This document shows positions 33,853-49,239 of a DNA stretch of 64,000 nucleotides, piece by piece. Within the stretch, counting starts at the first letter, position 1. Each line of letters starts with the position of its first letter. Under the pieces are notes generated by a model. That model saw only the letters and a program-made list of their open reading frames with translations. It did no database searches and was not told where the DNA came from. Position numbers and translations under genes: made by a program. Source of the DNA: Rhodocyclales bacterium (lineage in GTDB: Bacteria > Pseudomonadota > Gammaproteobacteria > Burkholderiales > Rhodocyclaceae); NCBI GenBank assembly GCA_016183655.1, contig JACPEH010000012.1, forward strand, positions 1-64,000. The letters are read 5' to 3'.

Positions 33853-35220
33853 TCACTTCTTCGGTTTTTTGACGGGTCTCTGCCAGGCGGCGAGACTCAC
33901 TTGCTTGGCGCGCGAGACGGTCAGCGTGTCGGGCGGCGCATCCTTGGTCAGCGTCGTGCCGGCGCCGAGCGTGGCCCCGCGACCGACGGTGACCGGCGCC
34001 ACCAGCTGGGTGTCGGAGCCGATGAAGGCATCGTCCTCGATCACCGTCAGGTGCTTGTTGGCCCCGTCGTAGTTGCAGGTAATGGTGCCGGCGCCGATGT
34101 TGACGCGCTCGCCGACGCGGGCGTCGCCGACGTAGGCGAGGTGATTGGCCTTCGACTGCGCGGCGATCGTGCTGTTCTTGATCTCGACGAAGTTGCCGAT
34201 GTGCACCTCGGGGCCGAGTTCGGCACCGGGGCGCAGGCGGGCGTAGGGGCCGACGATGCAGTCCGGGCCGACGACGGCGTCTTCGAGGTGGCAGAAGGCG
34301 GCAATGCGCGCGCCGGCAGCGACGCGGACGTTCTTCAGCACGCAGTGGGGGCCAATCTCGACCGCTTCGGCCAGTTCGACCCGGCCTTCGAAGACGCAGT
34401 TCACGTCGATGGCGACGTCGCGCCCGCAGCTCAGATCGCCGCGCACGTCGATGCGCGCCGGATCGGCGAGGCGGACGCCCGCTTCCAGCAATTGCTGTGC
34501 GATGCGGCGCTGCTGGATGCGCTCCAACTCGGCCAGCTGCACCTTGCTGTTCACGCCGAGCACCTCCCACTCGGCCTGCGGCTGCACCGCGGCGACCGGC
34601 ACGCCTTCGGCGACGGCAGCGGCGATGACGTCAGTGAGGTAGTACTCGCCCTGCGCGTTGTTGTTCGACAGCCCCGCCAGCCAGCCAGCCAGCCGCTCGG
34701 TGGGAATCGCCATGATGCCGGTGTTGACCTCGCGAATGGCGCGCTCGTCGGACGATGCGTCCTTCTGTTCGACGATGCGCACGACGCGCCCGGCGGCGTC
34801 GCGAACGATCCGCCCGTAGCCGGTCGGGTCGGTCAGTTCGACGGTGAGCACCGCCAGGCCATCGCGCGCCGCGTGCAGCAGCCGCTGCAAGGTCTCGGGC
34901 TGGGTCAGCGGCACGTCGCCGTAGAGCACTAGCGTCACGCCGCTCGATCCCAGGTGCGGCAGCGCCTGCTGCACCGCATGCCCGGTACCGAGCTGCGGCT
35001 CCTGCAGCGCCCAGCCGAGGTCCGCGTCGGGCAGCGCCGCACGGACGACATCGCCGCCATAGCCATAGACGATGCAGAGCCCGGCGGGCTGCAGCGTACG
35101 CGCGGTATCGATGACATGCCGTACCAGTGCCTTGCCGGCCACCGGATGCAGTACCTTCGGCAGGTTGGAATGCATGCGCTTGCCCTGGCCGGCAGCGAGG
35201 ATGACTACGTTGAGGTTCAT
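33853..35220 (-). CDS. glmU: bifunctional UDP-GlcNAc pyrophosphorylase/glucosamine-1-phosphate acetyltransferase
   Basis: A 455-residue enzyme completing UDP-GlcNAc synthesis. The N-terminal uridylyltransferase has the [19 protein letters not shown] nucleotide-binding loop; the C-terminal half is a left-handed beta helix of hexapeptide repeats with the acetyltransferase region [19 protein letters not shown] and [20 protein letters not shown]. The chosen ATG gives the normal N-terminus. It lies 70 bases after the membrane/winged-helix gene and directly before glmS. Confidence 0.98.
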   Translation of the reverse strand: MNLNVVILAAGQGKRMHSNLPKVLHPVAGKALVRHVIDTARTLQPAGLCIVYGYGGDVVRAALPDADLGWALQEPQLGTGHAVQQALPHLGSSGVTLVLYGDVPLTQPETLQRLLHAARDGLAVLTVELTDPTGYGRIVRDAAGRVVRIVEQKDASSDERAIREVNTGIMAIPTERLAGWLAGLSNNNAQGEYYLTDVIAAAVAEGVPVAAVQPQAEWEVLGVNSKVQLAELERIQQRRIAQQLLEAGVRLADPARIDVRGDLSCGRDVAIDVNCVFEGRVELAEAVEIGPHCVLKNVRVAAGARIAAFCHLEDAVVGPDCIVGPYARLRPGAELGPEVHIGNFVEIKNSTIAAQSKANHLAYVGDARVGERVNIGAGTITCNYDGANKHLTVIEDDAFIGSDTQLVAPVTVGRGATLGAGTTLTKDAPPDTLTVSRAKQVSLAAWQRPVKKPKK

Positions 35221-35290
35221 GGCGTGTACTTGAGACGGTTGCGGGCAGCGGCGCCTACGGCGCGATGTCGCGGAACGGGAAAACGCGCCG

Positions 35291-36028
35291 TCAGGCGGTC
35301 TTGCGCTCTCCCTGCGACAGGATTTCGCCAAGCATCTGCTTGCCCTTCGGCGAGACGTACCAGTGCAGCACGTTCTTGTCGCTGATGCGGGTTTCGATGA
35401 TGCCGAGGTTCTTGAGCACGGTCAGGCGGTTGCTGACCAGGTCACGGCCGAGGCCGGTCTTGTCGGTAAGGCCGACGAGATTGCCATAGACGTAGTTCTC
35501 CTCGGCGATGGCGCGCAGGATCTCGACGTCGTTGTAGGACAGCGACTCCTTCACCGGCTCGACCTTGACCGCGGCCTCCACCACAGCAACCACCGGCTCT
35601 TCGCGCACGACCGTCGGCGCCTCGCTCTGCTTCTGCTTGAGCTGGCTGACGTCGCGCTTCACCTGGTCGAGCTGCGACAGCAGCTTGTTGGCGGCATTCT
35701 CGAAGACGCGGCGCGAAGCGACCACGTAGATCAGACAGAAACCGGCAAAGACGAAGAAGTCGACCGGGCGGGTACGCGCAGCTTCGAGCAGGTTGCTCGA
35801 AATCATGTTGAGGAACAGCGGCACGGTGAGCGCGGCGATGACACCCAGAACGGCGTACTTGGTCCCATCGCGGGAGGACAGGTCGCCCTGCCGGTCGGAA
35901 AGGAAATAGTTGGCGATGCCGCCGAGAATCCCGGTCAGGATCATGATGCCGAGCACCATCAGCATGTAGCCGTCGAGCCCGCCGACCATGCCGGTGACCT
36001 GCAAGGATTTCTGCAATTCCGTATTCAT
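35291..36028 (-). CDS. membrane protein with C-terminal winged-helix-like domain
   Basis: A 245-residue protein. Three hydrophobic helices lie at about 18-42, 58-78 and 88-106 ([34 protein letters not shown]). A coiled-coil stretch follows (about 108-135, [19 protein letters not shown]) and then a Val/Glu/Pro linker. The C-terminal domain (about 155-240) looks like a MarR/ArsR-type winged helix ([37 protein letters not shown]). It resembles what I recall as YEATS-associated helix-containing proteins, but this is uncertain. Function is unknown. It lies between gltD and glmU on the same strand, separated from gltD by a terminator. Confidence 0.7.
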   Translation of the reverse strand: MNTELQKSLQVTGMVGGLDGYMLMVLGIMILTGILGGIANYFLSDRQGDLSSRDGTKYAVLGVIAALTVPLFLNMISSNLLEAARTRPVDFFVFAGFCLIYVVASRRVFENAANKLLSQLDQVKRDVSQLKQKQSEAPTVVREEPVVAVVEAAVKVEPVKESLSYNDVEILRAIAEENYVYGNLVGLTDKTGLGRDLVSNRLTVLKNLGIIETRISDKNVLHWYVSPKGKQMLGEILSQGERKTA

Positions 36029-36081
36029 AGTGACCTCCCCCGGCCAGAGTATGCGTAACTATGCCACAAGGGCGTGTCCGG

Positions 36082-36123
36082 AAAAAGAAAAACCCCGCAG
36101 CGGCAAGGCCGGCGCGGGGTTTT
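36082..36123 (-). terminator. rho-independent terminator of gltBD
   Basis: On the minus strand AACCCCGC/GCGGGGTT flanks a GC-rich loop and is followed by TTTCTTTTT. It lies 18 bases past the gltD stop. Confidence 0.88.
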
Positions 36124-36140
36124 CCCTGGCATCGCGCGAC

Positions 36141-37607
36141 TCAGCGCGGCAGCTCGGTTTTACCCATCAGGAAGGCATCGACCTCGCGGGCACACTGGCG
36201 GCCTTCACGGATCGCCCAGACGACCAGCGACTGGCCACGACGCACGTCGCCGGCGGCAAAGACCTTGGCGACGTTGGTTGCGTAGCAGCCGGCGCCGTCG
36301 GTCGTGGCCTTGGCGTTGCCGCGGTTGTCCTTGACGACGCCGAAGGCGTCCAGCATCGGCGACACCGGGTTGGTGAAACCCATCGCCAGGAAGACGAGGT
36401 CGGCCGGGAGTTCGAATTCCGAACCCGGCACTTCGTTCATCTTGCCGTCCTTCCAGTCGACGCGAACCGCCTTCAGCGCCTTGACGTTGCCCTTGCCGTC
36501 GCCGATCAGCTCCTTGGTGGCCACGGCGAAGTCGCGCTCGACACCCTCCTCGTGCGAGGACGAGGTGCGCAGCTTGTACGGCCAGTACGGCCAGGTCAGC
36601 GCCTTGTTCTCGTGCTCGGGCGGCATCGGCATCAGTTCGAACTGGGTGACCGAGGCAGCGCCATGCCGGTTGGAGGTGCCAACGCAGTCGGAGCCGGTGT
36701 CGCCGCCGCCGATGACGACAACGTGCTTGCCCTTGGCGTTGATCGGATTGGCGCCGTCGCCGGCGACTTCCTTGTTCTGCGGGATCAGGAACTCAAGCGC
36801 GGCATAGGTGCCCTTCAGCTCGCGGCCCGGGATCGGCAGCTCGCGCGGCACTTCCGAGCCGCCCGCCAGCACGACCGCGTCGAAATCCTTCTGCAGCTGC
36901 TCGGCAGTGACGACTTCGGTCGCATCGTTGATGATGCCCTTGGGCATGTCCTTGGAACCGACGACGACCTTGGTACGAAAGGTCACGCCCTCGGCTTCCA
37001 TCTGCTGCATGCGGCGGTCGATGATCGCCTTGTCCAGCTTGAAGTCGGGGATGCCGTAGCGCAGCAGACCGCCGATGCGGCCGTTCTTCTCGAACACCGT
37101 CACATCGTGGCCGGCGCGCGCCAGCTGCTGCGCGGCGGCGAGCCCGGCCGGGCCGGAGCCGACGACGGCAACCTTCTTGCCGGTCTTGCGGGGAGCGGCT
37201 TGCGGCTTGACCCAACCGTTCTCCCAGCCCTTGTCGATGATGTAGTGCTCGATCGACTTGATGCCCACCGGCTCGACGTTGATGCCGAGCGTGCACGCCG
37301 CCTCGCACGGGGCGGGGCAGATGCGGCCGGTGAATTCCGGGAAGTTGTTGGTCGAGTGCAGCACTTCCAGCGCCTGCTGGACGTTGCCGCGATAAACGAG
37401 ATCGTTCCAGTCCGGAATGATGTTGTTCACCGGGCAGCCGGTATTGCAGAACGGAATGCCGCAGTCCATGCAGCGCGCGCCCTGCACCTTGGCGTCGTCG
37501 TCGGAAAGATGGGCGACGAACTCCTTGTAGTGCTTGACGCGCTTTTCGACGGGCTCATACGCCTCGGAGAGGCGCTGGAATTCGAGGAATCCGGTTGGCT
37601 TTCCCAT
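36141..37607 (-). CDS. gltD: glutamate synthase small (beta) subunit
   Basis: A 488-residue NADPH-oxidising subunit that supplies electrons to GltB. The N-terminal cysteine region ([20 protein letters not shown], and [13 protein letters not shown]) binds iron-sulphur clusters. The FAD motif is [20 protein letters not shown] near residue 149 and the NADPH motif is [20 protein letters not shown] near 291. It begins one base after the gltB stop (TGAAATG) and is followed by a terminator. Confidence 0.97.
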   Translation of the reverse strand: MGKPTGFLEFQRLSEAYEPVEKRVKHYKEFVAHLSDDDAKVQGARCMDCGIPFCNTGCPVNNIIPDWNDLVYRGNVQQALEVLHSTNNFPEFTGRICPAPCEAACTLGINVEPVGIKSIEHYIIDKGWENGWVKPQAAPRKTGKKVAVVGSGPAGLAAAQQLARAGHDVTVFEKNGRIGGLLRYGIPDFKLDKAIIDRRMQQMEAEGVTFRTKVVVGSKDMPKGIINDATEVVTAEQLQKDFDAVVLAGGSEVPRELPIPGRELKGTYAALEFLIPQNKEVAGDGANPINAKGKHVVVIGGGDTGSDCVGTSNRHGAASVTQFELMPMPPEHENKALTWPYWPYKLRTSSSHEEGVERDFAVATKELIGDGKGNVKALKAVRVDWKDGKMNEVPGSEFELPADLVFLAMGFTNPVSPMLDAFGVVKDNRGNAKATTDGAGCYATNVAKVFAAGDVRRGQSLVVWAIREGRQCAREVDAFLMGKTELPR

Positions 37608-37608
37608 T

Positions 37609-42240
<4,632 letters not shown>

Positions 42241-42308
42241 CACGCTTGATTCCTCACAAAACAAGGCGTGGCGCGGGCGACAACGAGGATCGTGGACGCG
42301 CCAGACGT

Positions 42309-42334
42309 CAAAAAAGCCGGCGCGGTGCCGGCTT
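42309..42334 (-). terminator. rho-independent terminator upstream of gltB
   Basis: On the minus strand AGCCGGC/GCCGGCT is followed by a U run (TTTTTT). It lies about 220 bases past the dgt stop and 70 bases before the gltB start, separating pilM-to-dgt from gltBD transcription. The rest of the 316-base gap 42241-42556 holds only the 88-nt repeat and the gltB leader. Confidence 0.8.
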
Positions 42335-42428
42335 GCGAATTTTAGGGGCGACTGCGGAATATACAGCGAAACCCGTTGGCGTTCAAGATGTTGCGACGCA
42401 CCACGGCGGCGCATGACAACGGAGATTC

Positions 42429-42516
42429 GTGGAGCTCCCGGACCTCAAGGTCCGGCAACTTCCCACGATACAGAGCGGGTGCGCGGTGCGCGCCCTGGTT
42501 GTGTCTTCGTCTCGCC
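42429..42516. repeat. 88-nt dispersed repeat, copy B
   Basis: This is the partner of the copy at 8873-8960, with equal length and no gaps. The first hairpin is better formed here (CCGGACCT/AGGTCCGG with a 2-base loop). The second is GGGTGCG/CGCGCCC with one wobble pair. It lies 40 bases past the dgt stop codon, in the same orientation relative to the upstream gene as copy A. Confidence 0.8.
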
Positions 42517-42556
42517 CACCCCGGCATGAATGCCGGGGCTTGCGCTCGACGCGTGG

Positions 42557-43672
42557 TCAGATCTCGCCGATGGCGAACAGGCGCCGATGCTCCTTCATCG
42601 CATAGCGGTCAGTCATCCCGGCGACGTAGTCGGCGACTGCGCGAGGCTGGTCTTCGGCGTGCTGATACTGCGGCGGCAGCAGCCGCGGATCGGCGAGGAA
42701 GGACGAGAACAGATCGCCGATGATCCGCCGCGCCTTGTTGGTCATGCGCAGAACCTGATAGTGCCGGTACAGGTTCGTGCGCAGGAAGCGCTTCAGCTCG
42801 CGGTTTTCCTCGGCCAGCTCCGGCGAAAAGGCCGCCAGCTGCGGACAGGTGCGCAAGGCATCGAGGCTTCCCGGGCAGTGTCGGGCCACATTGGCGGCGG
42901 TGGTCTGCACGAGATCGCAGACCAGCGTGTTGATCATGCGCCGAACGGTCTCATGGATCAGCCGGCGACCGGTCAGCGCCGGACATTCGGCCTCGACCAC
43001 GGCGATATGGCGCCTGAACAGACGGACCTCGCGCAGCTGATCGAGGGTGATGAGGCCGGAGCGCAGGCCGTCGTCGACATCGTGGTTGTTGTAGGCGATC
43101 TCGTCGGCCAGATTGCAGACCTGCGCCTCCAGCGAAGGCTGCCCGCCGGTCAGGAAGCGCTCGCCGACGTCGCCGAGCTTGCGGGCATTGTCGAGCGAGC
43201 AGTGCTTGACGATCCCCTCCCGCGTTTCGAAGCACAGGTTGAGTCCGTCGAAGGCAGCGTAGCGCTCTTCGAGGCAGTCTACGATGCGCAGGCTCTGCAG
43301 GTTGTGTTCAAAGCCACCGTGATCGCGCATGCAGTCGTGCAAGGCGTCCTGCCCGGCATGACCGAAGGGGGTATGCCCGAGGTCATGCGCCAGCGCCACC
43401 GCTTCGGCCAGGTCTTCGTTGAGGCGCAGCGCCCGGCAAATGCCGCGGGCGATCTGGGCAACCTCGATGCTGTGCGTCAGGCGCGTCCGGAAGAGGTCGC
43501 CTTCGTGATTGACGAAGACCTGGGTCTTGTATTCCAGCCGGCGGAAGGCCGTGGAATGGATGATGCGGTCCCGATCGCGCTGGAAGTCGCCGCGCATCGT
43601 CGGCGGCGGCTCGGGATGGCGACGCCCGCGCGTCGCGGCATCGCAGGCGGCGTAGGGAGCCAGTTCAGGCAT
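42557..43672 (-). CDS. dgt: dGTPase-like HD-domain triphosphohydrolase
   Basis: A 371-residue HD-superfamily enzyme hydrolysing dNTPs to nucleoside and tripolyphosphate. The N-terminal [20 protein letters not shown] block is characteristic of the dGTPase type 2 group. Metal ligands are His67 (RLTHSIEV) and His96-Asp97 ([13 protein letters not shown]), with a further Asp in [17 protein letters not shown]. It overlaps the aroB stop by eight bases. The aroK-aroB-dgt-gltB order is common in betaproteobacteria. Confidence 0.95.
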   Translation of the reverse strand: MPELAPYAACDAATRGRRHPEPPPTMRGDFQRDRDRIIHSTAFRRLEYKTQVFVNHEGDLFRTRLTHSIEVAQIARGICRALRLNEDLAEAVALAHDLGHTPFGHAGQDALHDCMRDHGGFEHNLQSLRIVDCLEERYAAFDGLNLCFETREGIVKHCSLDNARKLGDVGERFLTGGQPSLEAQVCNLADEIAYNNHDVDDGLRSGLITLDQLREVRLFRRHIAVVEAECPALTGRRLIHETVRRMINTLVCDLVQTTAANVARHCPGSLDALRTCPQLAAFSPELAEENRELKRFLRTNLYRHYQVLRMTNKARRIIGDLFSSFLADPRLLPPQYQHAEDQPRAVADYVAGMTDRYAMKEHRRLFAIGEI

Positions 43673-44753
43673 CGGGCAATCGCAACTCGATCGCGCTGGC
43701 GATCTGCGCGTCCGTGGCTAGGTCGCTGACAACCGCCTCGCCGATGGCTCGATAGAGTACGAGACGCAGGCGACCGCCTTCGACCTTCTTGTCGTGGCGC
43801 ATCAGGTCGAGATACTGCGCCACCGGCAGCTTCGCTGCCATCGTCGGCAGCTTCGCGCGCGCGAGCAACTGCTCGACACGGCGGACATCATCCCGGCCGA
43901 CCCAGCCCAATTGCTGCGACAGTTCGGCTGCGATCACCATGCCGGCAGCCACCGCTTCGCCGTGCAGCCATTGCCCGTAGCCGAGCCCGGTCTCGATCGC
44001 ATGGCCGAAGGTGTGGCCAAGGTTCAGCAACGCGCGCTCGCCGGTTTCCCGCTCATCGGCGGCAACCACTTGCGCCTTGTTGACGCAGGAGCGGTGGATG
44101 GCATAGGCCAGCGCCTCCGGATCGCGCGCCATGACACGCTCGATGTTCCCTTCCAGCCACTCGAGGAACGGAAGGTCGCGGATCAATCCGTACTTGATGA
44201 CTTCCGCCAGCCCCGCCGACAGTTCCCGGTCCGGCAGGGTAGTCAGGGTATCGGTATCGGCCAGCACCAGGCGCGGCTGATAGAACGCGCCGATCATGTT
44301 CTTGCCGAGCGGGTGGTTGATCGCCGTCTTGCCGCCGACCGAGGAGTCGACCTGAGAGAGCAGGGTCGTCGGCACCTGGATGAACGGCATGCCGCGCTGG
44401 TAGCAGGCGGCAGCGAAGCCGCCCATGTCTCCAATGACGCCGCCGCCCAGCGCGATCAGCGTCGAACTCCTTTCGCAACGATTCTGCAGCAGCGCGTCGA
44501 AGACCAGGTTCAGGGTTTCCCAGTTCTTGTACTGCTCGCCGTCGGGAAGCTGCAGCTCGATCACGTCGACGCCGACGACTTTCAACGCGGCGGACAGGCG
44601 AGCCAGATAGAGCGGCGCAACCGTCGTATTCGTCACGATCATCGCCCGCGGCTGCTTGAGCAGCGGGCGGATCAAATCGCCGCGGTCGACCAATCCGCGC
44701 CCGATGTGGATCGGGTAGGCGCGCTCGCCAAGTTCAACGTTCAGGGATTGCAT
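43665..44753 (-). CDS. aroB: 3-dehydroquinate synthase
   Basis: A 362-residue NAD- and metal-dependent enzyme of the shikimate pathway. The nucleotide loop is [21 protein letters not shown], the active site has [21 protein letters not shown], and metal-binding His residues lie in [12 protein letters not shown]. It overlaps aroK by 13 bases and dgt by eight, indicating tight cotranscription. Confidence 0.98.
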   Translation of the reverse strand: MQSLNVELGERAYPIHIGRGLVDRGDLIRPLLKQPRAMIVTNTTVAPLYLARLSAALKVVGVDVIELQLPDGEQYKNWETLNLVFDALLQNRCERSSTLIALGGGVIGDMGGFAAACYQRGMPFIQVPTTLLSQVDSSVGGKTAINHPLGKNMIGAFYQPRLVLADTDTLTTLPDRELSAGLAEVIKYGLIRDLPFLEWLEGNIERVMARDPEALAYAIHRSCVNKAQVVAADERETGERALLNLGHTFGHAIETGLGYGQWLHGEAVAAGMVIAAELSQQLGWVGRDDVRRVEQLLARAKLPTMAAKLPVAQYLDLMRHDKKVEGGRLRLVLYRAIGEAVVSDLATDAQIASAIELRLPDA

Positions 44754-45271
44754 AGGTGCTCATGCTCACGGGCAAGGAGTTGGACGACGGCCTGGGCGTT
44801 GCACCGATTCCCGTCAATGACGACGTCAGCGATTTCCCGGTAGTACGGGCCACGGATATCCAACAGTTCGCGCAGCCGCGCCAGCGGATCCGCCACCTGC
44901 AGGAGCGGCCGGTTCCGGTCGTGCCGGGTGCGCTCGTAGAGCTGCTCCGGGGAAACATCGAGATAGGCGACGAACCCGTTGTCGCGCAGGAGGCGCCGAT
45001 TCTCTTCAGCGATCACGATACCGCCACCCGTCGCCATGACGATGTTGCGCAAGGCAGTCAGCTCGCGCAACACCTGCGTCTCCCGACGGCGAAACCCCTC
45101 CTCGCCTTCGATTTCGAAAATCGTCGGAATACGCACTCCGGTCCGCGCCTCGATCTCGTGGTCGGAGTCGACGAAGCGCCAGCCGAGACGCTTGGCCAAG
45201 GCCTTGCCGATTGTCGTCTTGCCGGCTCCCATGAGGCCGACGAGGTAAATGTTTTCCGGTTTGCCGCTCAC
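44741..45271 (-). CDS. aroK: shikimate kinase
   Basis: A 176-residue P-loop kinase that phosphorylates shikimate. Walker A is [12 protein letters not shown] at residues 12-23, shikimate is bound by the DSDHEIE and ATGGGIV segments, and the lid holds [11 protein letters not shown]. It follows pilQ after 74 bases with a hairpin and overlaps aroB. Confidence 0.98.
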   Translation of the reverse strand: MSGKPENIYLVGLMGAGKTTIGKALAKRLGWRFVDSDHEIEARTGVRIPTIFEIEGEEGFRRRETQVLRELTALRNIVMATGGGIVIAEENRRLLRDNGFVAYLDVSPEQLYERTRHDRNRPLLQVADPLARLRELLDIRGPYYREIADVVIDGNRCNAQAVVQLLAREHEHLCNP

Positions 45272-45297
45272 GCTCGCATTCTACCGCATCGTAAACG

Positions 45298-45324
45298 GCG
45301 AAGGCCGGCGATGCCGGCCTTCGC
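45298..45324 (-). promoter_or_regulatory. 12-bp hairpin between pilQ and aroK
   Basis: GCGAAGGCCGGC and GCCGGCCTTCGC flank a 3-base loop. On the minus strand only a weak U-rich stretch (CGTTTAC) follows, so it is either a leaky terminator or an mRNA-stabilising stem between the pilus and aro genes. Confidence 0.65.
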
Positions 45325-45345
45325 TTCTCTGAAACCCCTAAAAAT

Positions 45346-47466
45346 TCAGCGAACCACCATCGCCTCGCTGATGATTCTGGGCGTGATGAACACCAATAGT
45401 TCGGTCTTGTCATCAAGCTTCTGAGAATTACGGAACAACCAACCAAGATACGGAATTTCGCCAAGAATTGGAATCCGGTTGCTCGTTTCGCGGGTTTCCT
45501 GCTGATAGATGCCGCCGATCACGACCGTACCACCGTTTTCAACCAACACTTCAGTCTTGACGTGCTTCGTATCGATCGCCACCCCCGCACCGGTAGTCAG
45601 GCGGGTGTTCGGCGTGTCCTTATTGACGTCCAGGGTCATCGTGATCTTGCCATCCGGAGTAATCTGCGGCTTGACCTTAAGTGCTAGGTTGGCCTTGCGG
45701 AAGGAAATGCTGGTAGCCCCAGACGATGTCGCCTGTTGGTACGGAATTTCAACGCCCTGCTCAATCAGGGCCTCGACCTGGTCAGCCGTCACCACGCGCG
45801 GGCTGGAAATCACCTTGCCGCGGCCATCCGCCTCCAGCGCCGACACTTCCAGGTTGATGAATTTCGTCGCATCGGAGTTGAACAGGATCAGCGACACCGC
45901 ACCGGCATTACCTGACCGCGGATTAGCCGGCATGTTGACGAGCATGGAGTCATTCAGGAAATCCGGCGAAGTGGACGTCTGCCCGGTATGAAAGCCCGTG
46001 TCGCGGATGCTTCCGCCCACAACAGCTTGAGCGCTGTTGTTCTGCTTGACATTCCACGGCGTGAGCTGGTGCCAGCCAAGCCGCACGCCCATGTCCTTGC
46101 TGAAGCTATCGGATGCCTCGACGATGCGGGCTTCGATCAAGACTTGGCGAACGGGGATGTCAATCTCGGCAATCAACCGGCGCAGATCATCGAGACGTCC
46201 CGGCGTATCGTTGACGAACAGTTTGTTCGAGCGCTCGTCGACAATGACCGAGCCGCGCTTCGACAGCAGCGTCTGCTCCTTGTTTTTGAGGAAGTCGAAT
46301 ACGGTCTTGGCCTTGTGGTAATTGAGCTGAAAGCTCTCCGACCTGAGTGGCTCCAGATCTCCAATTTGCTGGCGCGACTCAAACTCCAATTTTTCCTTCG
46401 TCGCAATTTCCTCACGCGGGGCAATCAAAATAACGTTGCCATTCTTGCGCATATCCAAGCCGCGTTGCTGCAGGATGATATCCAGCGCCTGGTCCCAAGG
46501 CACATCCTTGAGAATGAGCGTCAGATTCCCGGCCACCGTATCGCTGACGACAATGTTCATTCCGGTGAATTCGCCGATCACCTGCAGCAGGCGCCGAACA
46601 TCGACGTTCTGGAAATTCAACGAAAGCTTCTCGCCTTGATAGCCTCCGCGTGACCCTTGAACCAGCTTGTTCGGGTTTTCGATAATTGGTTTGACCTCGA
46701 CCACAAACTGGGTATCGGTCTGATAAGCGTTGTGCTCCCACAAGCCCTTTGGCGAGATGCTAAGGCGGGCATTCTCGCCCTGCTGACTTGCCGTAACCGA
46801 GGTCACCGGCGTTGCAAAATCGGTGACATCCATGCGCTTGCGGAGATGCTCGGGGATCGAGGTCTTCGCAAAATCAACCAGCAGCGACGTGCCTTCCTGC
46901 CGAATATCGATTCCCGTACTCGTGTCGCTCAGATCAACCGTCACCCGCGCTTCACCATCCTTTCCGCGTCGGAAGCCGATGTCCCGGATCGCGTGACCCG
47001 ATGCACTGCGTTGCGGGGCGAAATGGGTTACCTGCTGCTCTGAAGAAAGTCCAGCGGAAAGCGCCGTGGCAGTGAGCGTTATCAGCAGATTTCCACCATC
47101 AACCCGCACCTCATGGGTCATCGCGTGGTTAAGGTTGAAGACGACACGCATCTTTTCCGGCGTCTGCACAAAATTCACACTGCGCAGCCCCCCCTCATTG
47201 AAAGACTGGCTGTTGCGGCCGATTGCATTGACAGTCGCCGGCAGATCGACAGCCACACGAGCGGGATTGGCAACACTGAAGCTGGCGGGAACAATTGTCA
47301 GCGGCTCTTTCAAGCCGAGCCTCACCACCACGCTCCCCGCCTGCTGAGCAACGTTGATCGACTGAATCTCGTTGGCGGACGCAGCACCACTTGGGACAAG
47401 GATTACTCCGGCGAACAATACTGCACTTGCCAGACCGAGCACCCGGTTAATCATGCGCTTCATCAT
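45346..47466 (-). CDS. pilQ: type IV pilus secretin
   Basis: A 706-residue outer-membrane secretin through which the pilus emerges. A signal peptide (about 1-31, ending ASA) is followed by two AMIN domains (about 35-250) that bind peptidoglycan. Next come the N0/N1 secretin domains (LSLNFQNVDVRRLLQVIGEFTG near 280), and the secretin core ends in VVIGGIYQQETRETSNRIPI and PYLGWLFRN. It is the last of the pilMNOPQ genes and overlaps pilP by four bases. Confidence 0.97.
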   Translation of the reverse strand: MMKRMINRVLGLASAVLFAGVILVPSGAASANEIQSINVAQQAGSVVVRLGLKEPLTIVPASFSVANPARVAVDLPATVNAIGRNSQSFNEGGLRSVNFVQTPEKMRVVFNLNHAMTHEVRVDGGNLLITLTATALSAGLSSEQQVTHFAPQRSASGHAIRDIGFRRGKDGEARVTVDLSDTSTGIDIRQEGTSLLVDFAKTSIPEHLRKRMDVTDFATPVTSVTASQQGENARLSISPKGLWEHNAYQTDTQFVVEVKPIIENPNKLVQGSRGGYQGEKLSLNFQNVDVRRLLQVIGEFTGMNIVVSDTVAGNLTLILKDVPWDQALDIILQQRGLDMRKNGNVILIAPREEIATKEKLEFESRQQIGDLEPLRSESFQLNYHKAKTVFDFLKNKEQTLLSKRGSVIVDERSNKLFVNDTPGRLDDLRRLIAEIDIPVRQVLIEARIVEASDSFSKDMGVRLGWHQLTPWNVKQNNSAQAVVGGSIRDTGFHTGQTSTSPDFLNDSMLVNMPANPRSGNAGAVSLILFNSDATKFINLEVSALEADGRGKVISSPRVVTADQVEALIEQGVEIPYQQATSSGATSISFRKANLALKVKPQITPDGKITMTLDVNKDTPNTRLTTGAGVAIDTKHVKTEVLVENGGTVVIGGIYQQETRETSNRIPILGEIPYLGWLFRNSQKLDDKTELLVFITPRIISEAMVVR

Positions 47467-47987
47467 TTTCCCTCCTTGGCCTGCAAGTGCAGCGTGCTTG
47501 TTCGTTCGACCCAGTCTCCGGCCGGATCCTGCACCAGTTCCCGCAAAGTCACTTCCGTTTCCGAGATCTTGGCAACGATCCCGAAATTCTGCCCCATGTA
47601 GCTACCCGCCCGAACCTGATGCAACGCCCCATCAACCTGAACGATGCCATAGGTCTGGCGATTCTTGGTCATCGATCCGACGTACTTGATCGACTCAAGA
47701 GGATAGGATTCCAGAGGCTCCCTGGGTCGGTTCAAGTCCGGTTGCAGACCTCCACCTCCGGCCTGTTTCCGATCTGCAAGCAGTTTCGACGCCCGGAACG
47801 GATCGACCAAGCCCGCCGCGTCGTACGGAACCGGCTCATACGGCTTGACTTGGGGCAATGGAGGTATATTCCCCCGAAAATCCTTTGTTTCCTGCTTCAT
47901 CCACTGACGAAGCTCATCCTGCTCGCCACCCGAGCAGGCCGCCAGCAGTATGGCTGCCAGCAAGACCCCGGCATTCGCTCGCGTCAT
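47463..47987 (-). CDS. pilP: type IV pilus lipoprotein
   Basis: A 174-residue lipoprotein. The signal ends at lipobox LAAC (Cys18). PilP bridges the PilN-PilO inner-membrane complex and the PilQ secretin. The C-terminal beta domain contains YGIVQVDGALHQVRAGSYMG, typical of PilP/GspC homology regions. It overlaps pilQ by four bases and pilO by one. Confidence 0.96.
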   Translation of the reverse strand: MTRANAGVLLAAILLAACSGGEQDELRQWMKQETKDFRGNIPPLPQVKPYEPVPYDAAGLVDPFRASKLLADRKQAGGGGLQPDLNRPREPLESYPLESIKYVGSMTKNRQTYGIVQVDGALHQVRAGSYMGQNFGIVAKISETEVTLRELVQDPAGDWVERTSTLHLQAKEGK

Positions 47988-48652
47988 TATCCCCTGCCCT
48001 TCTTGGCATCCTGCGCCGCCTTTCTCTGCCGCGCAATTTCTTCTTCATCGAGATAGCGGAATGTTTTTGTAATTGCATCCATCACCAGAAGCCCATCCTT
48101 CTGTGAAGTGATGCTGATGTTGTTGAGCGTAACGATTCGCGACAAGCGCCCGACATCACCGGCAAATGCACCGAAATCATGATAGGAACCTACCAACTTG
48201 ACGGAAATCGGGAGTTCCGCATAGAAGTCTCGAACCTGCTCCTGTCCGGGCTTGAACAGCTCGAATTGCAAGCCTCGCCCCATCCCTGCCTGGTTGATTT
48301 CGACCAACAACGCTTCCACTTCGGCCTTGTTTGGTAACTGCTTGAGCAAGGTACCAAAGGATCGATCGATTTCATTTAGCTGCTGCAGATAAAGATCAAG
48401 ATTGACTGCCTGTCGCTTTTTATTAAGAAAATCCTCCTTGAGGGCAATCTCTTCAGCCTGCTTCGCCTCTAATGCAGCCCACTGATCCTGCCAGATGAAC
48501 CACCACCCGGCGACAATCAACCCGGCGAACAACCCGACAAGTACCGCAACGCGCGGGACAATTGGCCAAGTGCCGACATCGTTCGGATTGAGCCGCCGGA
48601 AATCGTCAATGATTTCCTGGAAATTCATGCTGGGCAACGCCGGCTTCTTCAT
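47987..48652 (-). CDS. pilO: type IV pilus inner-membrane protein
   Basis: A 221-residue bitopic protein. A short cytoplasmic start with FQEIIDDFRRLNPNDVGTWP precedes one membrane helix (about 30-49, VLVGLFAGLIVAGWWFIW), a periplasmic coiled coil (about 55-110) and a ferredoxin-like domain. It dimerises with PilN. It overlaps pilN by four bases. Confidence 0.96.
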   Translation of the reverse strand: MKKPALPSMNFQEIIDDFRRLNPNDVGTWPIVPRVAVLVGLFAGLIVAGWWFIWQDQWAALEAKQAEEIALKEDFLNKKRQAVNLDLYLQQLNEIDRSFGTLLKQLPNKAEVEALLVEINQAGMGRGLQFELFKPGQEQVRDFYAELPISVKLVGSYHDFGAFAGDVGRLSRIVTLNNISITSQKDGLLVMDAITKTFRYLDEEEIARQRKAAQDAKKGRG

Positions 48653-49239
48653 TTTCTTGCCCCTCCGACCGATGTCACCTTCTGATCAACCGCGTTGTTT
48701 TGGCGGGTTAACATAGCCGTCAAGCTGAATTCGCTGATACGCCGCTTATCAAGCGTCACCGCCTTGATTTCCAGCAGTTGCGGACGCTCGATCCACGGCG
48801 AAGCTTCCAGATTGCGCATCAGTGTCGACACTCGCGCATTGGACTGCGTATACCCCTCCATCCGAATCTGCCGCCCGTCCTGCTTGAGGGATTTGAGATA
48901 GACCCCCTCCGGCATCTGCTTGACCATTTCATTCAACAGATACACCGCTTCGGCACGGTCACCCTGCAAGGACTCGATGATTTGCTTGCGCGACAGCAAA
49001 GACTGCGTCTGTTCCCGCAGGCGCTTGATCTCCGCAATCTGCTTGTCGAGAACCGCAATTTCCTTCTTCAGGAATTCGTTCCGTTCCTCCTGCGTCGAGA
49101 TGTAGCCGCCGATAATGCTGTAGCCAAGAAAAACGATCAGGCCCGCCAACACCGCGACCAGTCCGGTCAGGACGAAGAACTGCTGCCGTCTCGCTTTCCG
49201 TTTTTCCTCGCGATGAGGCAGGAGGTTGATGCGTATCAT
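48649..49239 (-). CDS. pilN: type IV pilus inner-membrane protein
   Basis: A 196-residue bitopic protein. The conserved cytoplasmic MIRINLLPHREEKR motif binds PilM and is followed by one membrane helix (about 22-46) and a periplasmic coiled coil (AVLDKQIAEIKRLREQTQ). It overlaps pilM and pilO by four bases each. Confidence 0.97.
   Translation of the reverse strand: MIRINLLPHREEKRKARRQQFFVLTGLVAVLAGLIVFLGYSIIGGYISTQEERNEFLKKEIAVLDKQIAEIKRLREQTQSLLSRKQIIESLQGDRAEAVYLLNEMVKQMPEGVYLKSLKQDGRQIRMEGYTQSNARVSTLMRNLEASPWIERPQLLEIKAVTLDKRRISEFSLTAMLTRQNNAVDQKVTSVGGARK

Noticed and set aside
35221-35331. N-terminal extension of GlmU
   Set aside because: The extra codons do not resemble GlmU; the ATG at 35220 gives the standard N-terminus.
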